A stretch of 5,156 nucleotides of DNA, taken from the NCBI GenBank assembly GCA_965368115.1, contig CBDULQ010000240.1, positions 1-5,156 on the forward strand, written 5' to 3'. Positions 1 to 5,156 of the stretch are shown one piece after another. Below the pieces are notes generated by a model that did not search any database, was not told where the DNA came from, and was given only the letters and a program-made list of their open reading frames with translations. How positions within the stretch are numbered: position 1 is the stretch's first letter; each line of letters begins with the position of its first letter. The translations under genes and the position numbers were made by a program. This DNA comes from CBDULQ01 sp965368115. GTDB lineage: Bacteria; Pseudomonadota; Gammaproteobacteria; SZUA-229.

Positions 1-1029
1 GGTCTGGCGCGCGTACCAGGCGAAGGCCACCGCTTCCACCCAGTCCGGGTGCAATCCAAACTGACCGCTACTGTCGACCTTGACGTCGGGCAATGCCTGT
101 TGCAGGCGTTGCATGAGGAATCGGTTGTGAGCGCCGCCACCGCAGACGATCATGGTCTGGACCTCTGGCACATGCTGTTGCAAACTCATTTTGACACTCT
201 GCACGGTAAACTCGCACAGTGTCGTCTGCACGTCCCGGGCCGCCAGGTCGCTAAATCCCTGTAAACGTTGCTCCAGCCAGGCCATGTGGTAATACTCGCG
301 GCCGGTACTTTTGGGCGGTTTACGTTGCAGGTAAGGGTCGGTCATCAGTTGTTCGAGCAGTGCCGGAATACATGTACCGCCGGCTGCCCAGTCACCGCCT
401 TCGTCGTAAGGTCGATTGATATGGCGACTGCTCCAGTGATCCATCAGGACACTGGCCGGGCCGCTGTCGAAACCCATGCCGGGTTGTTGTGTGTCTGCGG
501 GCAGGAAAGTGATGTTTGCAATCCCGCCCAGGTTGAGGACGGCACGGTTTTCATTGCGGTCCGAGAATGCGGCACGATGAAAGGCCGGTGCAAACGGCGC
601 ACCTTCGCCTCCGGCGATCATGTTGCGGTTGCGAAAATCGGCGACCGTAGTGATGCCGGTATGGTATGCGATCTGATTGGGGTTGCCGATTTGCAGGCTG
701 AATTTGTATGCGCTGTCCGGACTGTGCCAGATGGTCTGTCCGTGCGAGCCGATGGCGATAATCTGTGACTTCTCGAGTTTGTTTCTGTCGAGTAATGCGC
801 TGGCTGCGTTCGCAAATTCTTTGCCCAGTTGTGCATCGCTGGCACCGAGTATGGCCAGGTCGACGTTATCGTTATGCGCCAGTTTGAAGATCTGTGTTCG
901 CAGTTCGGTCGGGATGGTGTGGCTATACTGGTCGATGAGTCTGAAGTTGTGCTCGTCGAACTCCACCAGCACTGCATCGATACCGTCCATGCTGGTACCT
1001 GAGATAAGACCGATGTATCGATCGGTCAT
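1..1029 (-). CDS. anmK: Anhydro-N-acetylmuramic acid kinase (3' end cut by the window)
   Basis: AnmK is a cytoplasmic sugar kinase of murein recycling. It hydrolyses the 1,6-anhydro ring of anhydro-MurNAc and phosphorylates it with ATP to MurNAc-6-phosphate. The translation opens MTDRYIGLISGTSMDGIDAV, whose GTSMDGID (about residues 11-18) is the family's N-terminal phosphate-binding signature. DFRNRNMIAGGEGAP follows near residues 124-138. GFDSGPAS near 186-193 carries Asp188, the position of the family's catalytic base (usually GFDTGP). CGGGAHN near 291-297 and a closing DWVEAVAFAWYA complete the pattern. The 343 codons present are open throughout; family members run to about 370 residues, so only some 25 are missing at the left edge. 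The ATG lies 2 nt after the peptidase stop with no clear Shine-Dalgarno, which suggests translation coupled to the upstream gene. The family assignment is very secure. Confidence 0.96.
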   Translation of the reverse strand, partial: MTDRYIGLISGTSMDGIDAVLVEFDEHNFRLIDQYSHTIPTELRTQIFKLAHNDNVDLAILGASDAQLGKEFANAASALLDRNKLEKSQIIAIGSHGQTIWHSPDSAYKFSLQIGNPNQIAYHTGITTVADFRNRNMIAGGEGAPFAPAFHRAAFSDRNENRAVLNLGGIANITFLPADTQQPGMGFDSGPASVLMDHWSSRHINRPYDEGGDWAAGGTCIPALLEQLMTDPYLQRKPPKSTGREYYHMAWLEQRLQGFSDLAARDVQTTLCEFTVQSVKMSLQQHVPEVQTMIVCGGGAHNRFLMQRLQQALPDVKVDSSGQFGLHPDWVEAVAFAWYARQT

Positions 1030-1031
1030 GT

Positions 1032-2525
1032 TCAGTTGTCGTTCAGAGCAAGTGCGTTGCGGGACAGAACATCCAGTTGAGCAACATAGCCTTGAGTGGT
1101 CATCTGGAAGTTATCCTTGTAACGCGAAGGAATCGGGCTGGTGCTCGGGAATTTGACGGTTAGCGGATTGCGGTGCACGCCGTTGACGCGGAATTCATAA
1201 TGCAGATGAGGTCCGGAAGCAAGGCCGGTGCTGCCGACATAACCGATGATCTGACCCTGTTTGACGCGACTGCCGTTACGCGCCTTGCGATTGAACTTGG
1301 ACAGGTGTGCATACAGGGTGCTGTAGCGGCTGCCATGTTTGATGATGACCACATTGCCGTATCCGCCCTTGCGACCACGGAAAATGACTTTGCCGTCACC
1401 GGATGCGCGCACCGGAGTGCCTGTAGCGGCAGCGTAATCGACGCCCTTGTGGGAACGGAATTTATGCAGCAAGGGGTGATAACGTCGAGTGGTGAATTTG
1501 GAGCTGATGCGACTGAATTTCACCGGGCTGCGGAGAAACGCTTTTCTCAAACTCATGCCGTCGGGAGAATAGTAACCGGTGTCGCCTGTGGTTGGATCGA
1601 CATAGCGTAACGCTCGATGCTTTTCGCCCTGGTTGACGAATTCCGCCGCCAGAATATTGCCGTCCTTGATTTTCTCGCCATTCTTGAAAATTTCTTCATA
1701 GATGACCGAGAAGCGGTCGCCCTGGCGGATGTCGAGTACAAAGTCGATATCCCAGCCAAAAATATTGGCCAGTTCCATGGTCAGGTTCTGAGACAGTCCC
1801 GCGCTCTGGGAAGCCAGGAATAAAGATGACTCGATTTCTCCTGAAGCATAAGCAGTGCGTGTTTCAACGGCGTGTTTGATGACCTCGGTTTTGAGTTCGC
1901 CATCGACACGCATGACGCGCAGGTATTTGAACTCATCCAGGTCGTAGTGCAACGCGGTAAGCTGACCCGCGTCATTTTTTTCGACTCGCATGGCATCGCC
2001 GGGATGCAGGCGGGTGAGTGCACGGGCTTCTTTGCCGGTTTGCATCATTTCGATGATCTGGTCGGGTTTGATGCCAGCCTTATCGAACAGTAAGGAGAGA
2101 CTGTCGCCGCTCCTGACCTTTAATTCCTGCCACTGGTGCTGGCTGAGGAAGTCGCTTTCCGATGTCGGATCACTAACGGATTTCTTCTCCGCCGGTATTT
2201 CCAGCTTGATGGAGGTGGGTTGAGCGGTGGGCCGGTCACCCAGGGTGCGATAGGCCGGTTTCTCGGTATGGGTATCGGCGGTGGTCTCGGCCGCATGGTC
2301 AATGGCCTGTTCGAGTTCGGCGGGTGCCGAGTTGACGACAGGGGTTGCCGGGTCGGAGCTGGGCTGGTGGGTGCTGGCCAGCACGACGCCAATTACGACG
2401 CTACAGGCGGTCAACAGCAGCCAGCGCAGTCGGGGATGGTTTCGTTGCTCGGGACGGCTTCGAAAGTCTTTGTTGATAAAGTTGTTGTAATCCACGGAAA
2501 TAACAAGAAATTTTTTAATAAACAT
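1032..2525 (-). CDS. Membrane-anchored M23 (LytM-type) peptidoglycan endopeptidase, MepM-like
   Basis: This is a zinc metallo-endopeptidase expected to cut peptide cross-links in periplasmic murein. From the ATG at 2525 it has 497 residues. A short basic N-terminus precedes one hydrophobic segment (about 34-51, WLLLTACSVVIGVVLA), which reads as a signal anchor. A Pro/Thr/Ala/Glu-rich linker follows. Next comes a LysM/OapA-like region (about 132-182, with KVRSGDSLSLLFDKAGI and LHPGDAM), a middle domain typical of this subfamily, and the M23 domain at about 349-455. Catalytic signatures are intact: HKGVD gives His359 and Asp363 as zinc ligands, LYAHLS gives His407, and GPHLHYEF gives His440 and His442. 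The architecture and length match the MepM/YebA class. The frame stays open to a TTG at 2549 that would overlap the capA-like stop as TTGA; neither start has a good ribosome-binding site. The gene sits between the capA-like gene and anmK in one operon. The M23 call is certain; the exact cleavage specificity is inferred. Confidence 0.94.
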   Translation of the reverse strand: MFIKKFLVISVDYNNFINKDFRSRPEQRNHPRLRWLLLTACSVVIGVVLASTHQPSSDPATPVVNSAPAELEQAIDHAAETTADTHTEKPAYRTLGDRPTAQPTSIKLEIPAEKKSVSDPTSESDFLSQHQWQELKVRSGDSLSLLFDKAGIKPDQIIEMMQTGKEARALTRLHPGDAMRVEKNDAGQLTALHYDLDEFKYLRVMRVDGELKTEVIKHAVETRTAYASGEIESSLFLASQSAGLSQNLTMELANIFGWDIDFVLDIRQGDRFSVIYEEIFKNGEKIKDGNILAAEFVNQGEKHRALRYVDPTTGDTGYYSPDGMSLRKAFLRSPVKFSRISSKFTTRRYHPLLHKFRSHKGVDYAAATGTPVRASGDGKVIFRGRKGGYGNVVIIKHGSRYSTLYAHLSKFNRKARNGSRVKQGQIIGYVGSTGLASGPHLHYEFRVNGVHRNPLTVKFPSTSPIPSRYKDNFQMTTQGYVAQLDVLSRNALALNDN

Positions 2526-2545
2526 AGCCTGAATTCGCAGAGAAT

Positions 2546-3688
2546 TCAATGCAAACTTGAGACTGTTTCCTGATTTTGGACAGGGTTTTGCAGATAAGCA
2601 ATGCCCTGGCGATTGATCAGCCGGGTATTTCGCGATAGCGACAGGGCATTGAGCTGGTCGATGACCTCGCCGGCGCTACTGCCGAACAGGATGCGCGGTT
2701 GAAAATTGACCTCCACATTGAGGACGTTGATCGGGATCAGCTGCACGGATTCGAATCGGCCCCGGGTAAAATCGATATGGGCAATCACGCTGGTTTGTGC
2801 GTTGCGGCTGTAGGAGCCGAAAGCGAAGTTGCCCAGGCTGTAGAGGATCAGTCCGTCCCGGTAGTGCTCGATGGCCTGCAGGACGTGGGGATGGTGGCCG
2901 ATCACCAGTTGCGCACCGGAATCGATAGCGGCATGGGCGAGCAGCGGTTGATATTTTCTAAGCAGGGCGGATTTTTCCTGGCCCCAGTGAAATGAGACGA
3001 CTACGATGTCGCTGTTCTGTGTCATGCGTTGTACGTCTTGGCGAATCTGGTGTTCGTGCCCAAAAGCGCTGCCGGAGCGATCTGCAGTCGCCCAGAAGCT
3101 TTCCGGAAAGGTCAGTGAGTAGCTTAGGAACCCGACCCGGTGTCCGGCCATCTGCATGATAGTGCCGCGCCGCGCCTGGTCGAGATTGGCGCCGGCACCG
3201 ACACTGGCGATATCAGCCTGCCGCAGGGCCTGCATCGTGTCTCGAAGGCCCTGATCGCCGTAATCCATGATGTGATTATTAGCCAGGTTCATGATATTGA
3301 AGCCGGCTTTTTTGAGGGCCGGAACGACTTTTTCCGGCGGCGTCCTGAACAGGTATTCTTTATTTTCGGAATAGGGGGTCTCCGCATGGGTCAGCGGCCC
3401 CTCCAGGTTGCCAATGACGATGTCCGATTCGTCGAACAGGTAGCGCGTCTGTTCGAAGGCATAGTCATATCCATATTGTTCGAAAACCGGTTCTGAAGTA
3501 CCGCCCAGCATGATGTCGCCGACGGCACTGATGCGCAGGCGATGAGCCTGCTTTGCCGGATCAGGTGTGGCCGGTATCGAGGTGGGCTCGCCGAGCAGCC
3601 GTGGGGATTGCCAGCCTGCCATCAGCAGGCCGAATGCGCCGGCGATGATGATGGCCTTTCTGGTGGAATTCCCCGCATCTATTGCCAT
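2546..3688 (-). CDS. CapA-family (PGA_cap) putative metallophosphoesterase-fold protein
   Basis: The 380-residue protein belongs to the CapA/PgsA family, named for a poly-gamma-glutamate capsule protein and built on a calcineurin-like metallophosphoesterase fold. After an N-terminus with Arg10-Lys11, a hydrophobic stretch (12-25) acts as signal peptide or anchor. The family motifs appear in order: VGDIMLGG (Asp58), GNLEGPLT (Asn94, Glu96), NLANNHIMDYGDQG (Asn138, His139, Asp142), FHWG (His234), GHHPH (265-268) and SLGNF (284-288). All expected metal-site residues look present, so an active enzyme is plausible. No capB, capC or other capsule-synthesis gene is in the window, so capsule production should not be assumed from the family name; many CapA-like proteins stand alone and have unknown substrates. 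It is the first gene of the minus-strand operon and diverges from tyrS with 90 nt between start codons. The start ATG has only a weak upstream AAGAG. Family confidence is high, function low. Confidence 0.9.
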   Translation of the reverse strand: MAIDAGNSTRKAIIIAGAFGLLMAGWQSPRLLGEPTSIPATPDPAKQAHRLRISAVGDIMLGGTSEPVFEQYGYDYAFEQTRYLFDESDIVIGNLEGPLTHAETPYSENKEYLFRTPPEKVVPALKKAGFNIMNLANNHIMDYGDQGLRDTMQALRQADIASVGAGANLDQARRGTIMQMAGHRVGFLSYSLTFPESFWATADRSGSAFGHEHQIRQDVQRMTQNSDIVVVSFHWGQEKSALLRKYQPLLAHAAIDSGAQLVIGHHPHVLQAIEHYRDGLILYSLGNFAFGSYSRNAQTSVIAHIDFTRGRFESVQLIPINVLNVEVNFQPRILFGSSAGEVIDQLNALSLSRNTRLINRQGIAYLQNPVQNQETVSSLH

Positions 3689-3710
3689 AACATCTGTGCT
3701 CTTGTATAAC
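3682..3710 (+). promoter_or_regulatory. Predicted sigma70-type promoter of tyrS
   Basis: TTGCCA at 3682-3687 and TATAAC at 3705-3710 each match the sigma70 consensus at five of six positions and are separated by the ideal 17 nt. Transcription would begin near 3717, giving a tyrS leader of about 60 nt. The -35 hexamer overlaps the first two codons of the divergent capA-like gene, so the promoter sits partly inside that gene. The call rests on sequence match alone. Confidence 0.7.
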
Positions 3711-3740
3711 GCCCTGCTCGTATAGGAAATGTGTCACACC

Positions 3741-3759
3741 CGGCTCGTCCCCTGAGCCG
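3741..3759 (+). promoter_or_regulatory. Hairpin in the tyrS mRNA leader
   Basis: CGGCTC (3741-3746) and GAGCCG (3754-3759) form a perfect 6-bp stem with a 7-nt loop, inside the expected tyrS 5' untranslated region and upstream of the ribosome-binding site. The 5' arm could instead pair with GAGCC at 3770-3774, which overlaps the GGAG Shine-Dalgarno. It has no U-tract, so it is not a terminator. There is no T-box sequence context that I can recognise. Any regulatory role is inference. Confidence 0.45.
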
Positions 3760-3778
3760 AGTTAATTCGGAGCCTTCA

Positions 3779-4975
3779 ATGTCATCTGTAGACGACGCAC
3801 TCGACATAATCAAACGTGGTGCTGAAGATATTCTCGTCGAAGAGGAACTGGTCAAAAAATTGCAGTCCGGCAAGCCGTTGAGGATCAAGGCCGGATTCGA
3901 TCCGACCGCGCCTGATCTGCACCTGGGGCATACCGTTTTATTAAACAAAATGCGCCAGTTCCAGGACCTGGGTCACGAAGTCATCTTCCTGATTGGTGAT
4001 TTTACCGGACTGATCGGGGACCCCACGGGTAAGAGTGCGACCCGTCCTCCGTTGACTGAGGACGAGGTGAAAGCGAATGCGGAAACCTACCAGGAGCAGG
4101 TGTTCAAGATCCTCGACCGGGAGCGCACCCGGGTGGTATTCAATTCCGAGTGGATGGGACAGATGTCTGCGGCCGATATGATCAAGCTGGCGGGCCGGCA
4201 GACTGTCGCGCGCATGCTGGAGCGGGACGATTTCAAGAAGCGCTACAAGGCTGAGCAAAGTATTTCGATCCATGAATTCCTGTATCCACTGGTACAGGGC
4301 TATGACTCGGTGGCCCTCGAGTCCGACGTGGAGCTGGGCGGTACCGATCAGCGTTTTAATCTGTTGATGGGGCGCGAGCTGCAGAAATTCTACGGTCAGG
4401 AACCCCAGGTGGTGGTGATGATGCCGCTGCTCGAAGGGCTGGACGGGGTGAACAAGATGTCCAAGTCGCTGGGGAACTATGTGGGCGTGACCGAAGCCCC
4501 GGGCACCATGTACAACAAGATTCTGTCCATGCCGGATACCCTGATGTGGCGTTATTTCGAGCTGCTGAGTTTCCGTCCCCTGACGGACATCGATGCACTG
4601 AAAGCGGATGTCGAGCAGGGTCGAAACCCTCAGGAAGTCAAAATCGAACTTGCCATGGAGCTGATCACCCGCTTTCATGACGAAGAAGCGGCAGCCGGTG
4701 CCAGCAAGGCGGCTGGTAATGTGATTCGAGACGGTGAAATCCCTGACGATCTGCCCGAAATTGAAGTGACTCTGGATGGTCAGGAACATCTGCCCATCAT
4801 GGCGGTATTGAACCGCAGCGGTCTGGCACAGAACTCCGCCCAGGCCAAGGATATGCTGGCCAACGGGCGTGTCAAAGTCGATCAGCAAGTTGTTGAATCC
4901 TCGCTAAAATTGACGCCTGGACAGTATCTGGTTCAGGCCGGTAAGAAAAAGATCGCGCGGATCATTCTGGGCTAG
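3779..4975 (+). CDS. tyrS: Tyrosyl-tRNA synthetase, TyrZ-type (KMSKS class)
   Basis: This cytoplasmic class I aminoacyl-tRNA synthetase charges tRNA-Tyr with tyrosine using ATP. The 398-residue product matches the usual length of about 400. The Rossmann catalytic domain contains GFDPTAPDLHLGH with the HIGH-type motif at residues 48-51. The tyrosine-site segment YPLVQGYDSVAL lies at 169-180, followed by GGTDQRFN (187-194) and KMSKS (226-230). A C-terminal S4 RNA-binding domain covers about 337-395 and ends near QAGKKKIARI. KMSKS, rather than the KFGKT of E. coli TyrS, places it with the TyrZ-type enzymes such as the one in Pseudomonas. The ATG at 3779 is chosen because GGAG at 3769-3772 sits 6 nt upstream and family members begin about 48 residues before the HIGH motif. 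An in-frame GTG at 3731 would add 16 residues lacking family resemblance. The gene is transcribed away from the envelope operon and towards the rRNA promoter. Confidence 0.97.
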   Translation: MSSVDDALDIIKRGAEDILVEEELVKKLQSGKPLRIKAGFDPTAPDLHLGHTVLLNKMRQFQDLGHEVIFLIGDFTGLIGDPTGKSATRPPLTEDEVKANAETYQEQVFKILDRERTRVVFNSEWMGQMSAADMIKLAGRQTVARMLERDDFKKRYKAEQSISIHEFLYPLVQGYDSVALESDVELGGTDQRFNLLMGRELQKFYGQEPQVVVMMPLLEGLDGVNKMSKSLGNYVGVTEAPGTMYNKILSMPDTLMWRYFELLSFRPLTDIDALKADVEQGRNPQEVKIELAMELITRFHDEEAAAGASKAAGNVIRDGEIPDDLPEIEVTLDGQEHLPIMAVLNRSGLAQNSAQAKDMLANGRVKVDQQVVESSLKLTPGQYLVQAGKKKIARIILG

Positions 4976-4995
4976 TCAAAATTGTTGTAAGAAAA

Positions 4996-5015
4996 CCGTC
5001 AAAAACACTTGACGG
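4996..5015. repeat. Perfect inverted repeat overlapping the rrn P1 -35 box
   Basis: CCGTCAA (4996-5002) and TTGACGG (5009-5015) are exact inverted copies with a 6-nt spacer. The right arm contains the whole P1 -35 hexamer. The 20-bp symmetry could be a protein-binding operator, or in RNA a weak hairpin after tyrS. As an intrinsic terminator it is poor, because the stem is followed by TAATTATG rather than a run of T. Confidence 0.6.
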
Positions 5016-5036
5016 TAATTATGTACACTGTACAAT
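5009..5036 (+). promoter_or_regulatory. Predicted rRNA operon promoter P1
   Basis: TTGACG at 5009-5014 (five of six consensus matches) and TACAAT at 5031-5036 (five of six) are separated by 16 nt, as is common for rRNA promoters. The -10 is followed directly by GCGCGCCTC, a GC-rich discriminator of the kind that makes rRNA promoters sensitive to ppGpp, and closely similar to the one I recall from Pseudomonas rrn promoters. A-rich tracts at about 4985-5005 occupy the UP-element position. The start site would lie near 5043. No 16S sequence is inside the window, so the assignment rests on the promoter type, the leader motifs and the known tyrS-rrn neighbourhood. Confidence 0.72.
5022..5034. repeat. 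13-bp palindrome in the P1 spacer and -10
   Basis: TGTACA-C-TGTACA is a perfect 13-bp palindrome with a central C. It is also a tandem pair of the self-complementary hexamer TGTACA. It fills the downstream half of the P1 spacer and overlaps the first four bases of the -10 box. The symmetry is directly visible; a binding protein is not known. Confidence 0.55.
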
Positions 5037-5113
5037 GCGCGCCTCTGTCGAGGAACGACGGAGAAGCTGAAGGGAAGAAAGTGAGTGGTGAGCTAGCCTG
5101 CGGGTTGGTGAGT

Positions 5114-5122
5114 TGCTATACT
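5114..5122 (+). promoter_or_regulatory. Possible rRNA promoter P2 with extended -10
   Basis: TGC followed by TATACT gives an extended -10 element with five of six matches to TATAAT. No good -35 lies 16-18 nt upstream, which an extended -10 promoter can tolerate. It sits about 86 nt downstream of the P1 -10, comparable to tandem P1/P2 spacing in other rrn operons. Its start site near 5129 would fall at the beginning of the boxB-like hairpin, which weakens the case because a P2 transcript might not contain the full stem. Confidence 0.45.
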
Positions 5123-5127
5123 AGTCG

Positions 5128-5156
5128 GCTCGCTTCGAGCGATGATATTAAACAAT
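5128..5156 (+). promoter_or_regulatory. rRNA leader antitermination region: boxB-like hairpin and boxA-like motif
   Basis: GCTCG (5128-5132), loop CTT and CGAGC (5136-5140) form a perfect 5-bp hairpin. Immediately after it, TGATATTAAACAAT (5143-5156) matches the E. coli rrn boxA segment TGCTCTTTAACAAT at 11 of 14 positions. The order hairpin then boxA is the one found in rRNA leaders, where boxA recruits Nus factors that make the rRNA transcript resistant to Rho. The motif ends exactly at the window edge, so boxC and 16S rRNA cannot be checked. The boxA match is from memory, and AT-rich sequence can mimic it. Confidence 0.5.

Noticed and set aside
268..768. Plus-strand open frame opposite anmK
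   Set aside because: The anmK motifs on the minus strand are intact across the same bases. This frame has low-complexity, Cys/Val-rich composition and no recognisable domain.
2531..2547. GAATTC-GCAGA-GAATTC inverted repeat at the capA-like/peptidase junction
   Set aside because: Two self-complementary hexamers 5 nt apart, AT-rich and partly inside the coding frame. There is no U-tract and no sign of an attachment site; most likely chance.
2136..2573. Plus-strand open frame with a Gly-rich product opposite the M23 N-terminal region
   Set aside because: The Gly-rich segment is the reverse of the Pro/Thr/Ala linker codons of the peptidase. It is a shadow, not a gene.
3731..3778. In-frame GTG start giving tyrS 16 extra N-terminal residues
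   Set aside because: AGGA lies close upstream, but the added residues do not resemble the family N-terminus, and the ATG at 3779 has a well-spaced GGAG.
3941..4888. Long minus-strand open frame (315 codons) antisense to tyrS
   Set aside because: It lies wholly opposite an unmistakable tyrosyl-tRNA synthetase. Its translation is rich in His and Gln, as expected from reading GC-rich codons backwards, and shows no family motif.
4996..5020. Intrinsic terminator for tyrS
   Set aside because: The stem is present but AT-containing and only 7 bp, and it is followed by TAATTATG instead of a T-run. It is listed as an inverted repeat instead.
5042..5059. Small overlapping hairpins (CCTC/GAGG and GTCG/CGAC) just after the P1 start
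   Set aside because: The stems are only 4 bp and mutually exclusive; such short pairings are expected by chance in leader sequence.

Overview
The window reads as a piece of a gammaproteobacterial chromosome with moderate-to-high GC. The main reasons are the KMSKS-type tyrosyl-tRNA synthetase of the Pseudomonas TyrZ kind, an rRNA-style promoter with a GCGCGCCTC discriminator just downstream of it, and the neighbouring order anmK / M23 peptidase / tyrS / rrn. From established knowledge, that order is also found in Pseudomonas aeruginosa. I cannot name a genus.

Layout. Positions 1-3688 hold three tightly packed minus-strand genes, transcribed in the order capA-like, M23 endopeptidase, anmK. anmK runs off the left edge. 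The three genes are separated by 20 and 2 nt, or by a 4-nt overlap if the alternative peptidase start is used, so they almost certainly form one operon. Positions 3689-3778 are a 90-nt divergent intergenic region. It holds a good sigma70-type promoter for tyrS and a small leader hairpin. tyrS (3779-4975) runs on the plus strand. Positions 4976-5156 contain no protein gene. They look like the promoter and leader of a ribosomal RNA operon: an A-rich upstream element, P1, a likely extended -10 P2, then a boxB-like hairpin and a boxA-like motif at the right edge. The 16S rRNA itself would lie just beyond the window.

How the genes fit together. The minus-strand operon concerns the cell envelope. 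An inner-membrane-anchored DD-endopeptidase-type M23 enzyme would open peptidoglycan cross-links, and AnmK phosphorylates the 1,6-anhydro-MurNAc released by wall turnover so that it can be reused. The CapA-fold protein carries a calcineurin-like metallophosphoesterase motif set and is anchored at or exported across the inner membrane; its substrate is unknown. The plus-strand half serves translation (Tyr-tRNA charging and rRNA).

I found no mobile element, CRISPR array, phage or toxin gene, and no convincing new multi-gene system. The points most worth a second look are the CapA-like gene placed inside an otherwise conserved cluster, two palindromes stacked on the rrn P1 promoter, and a possible alternative-pairing leader in front of tyrS.
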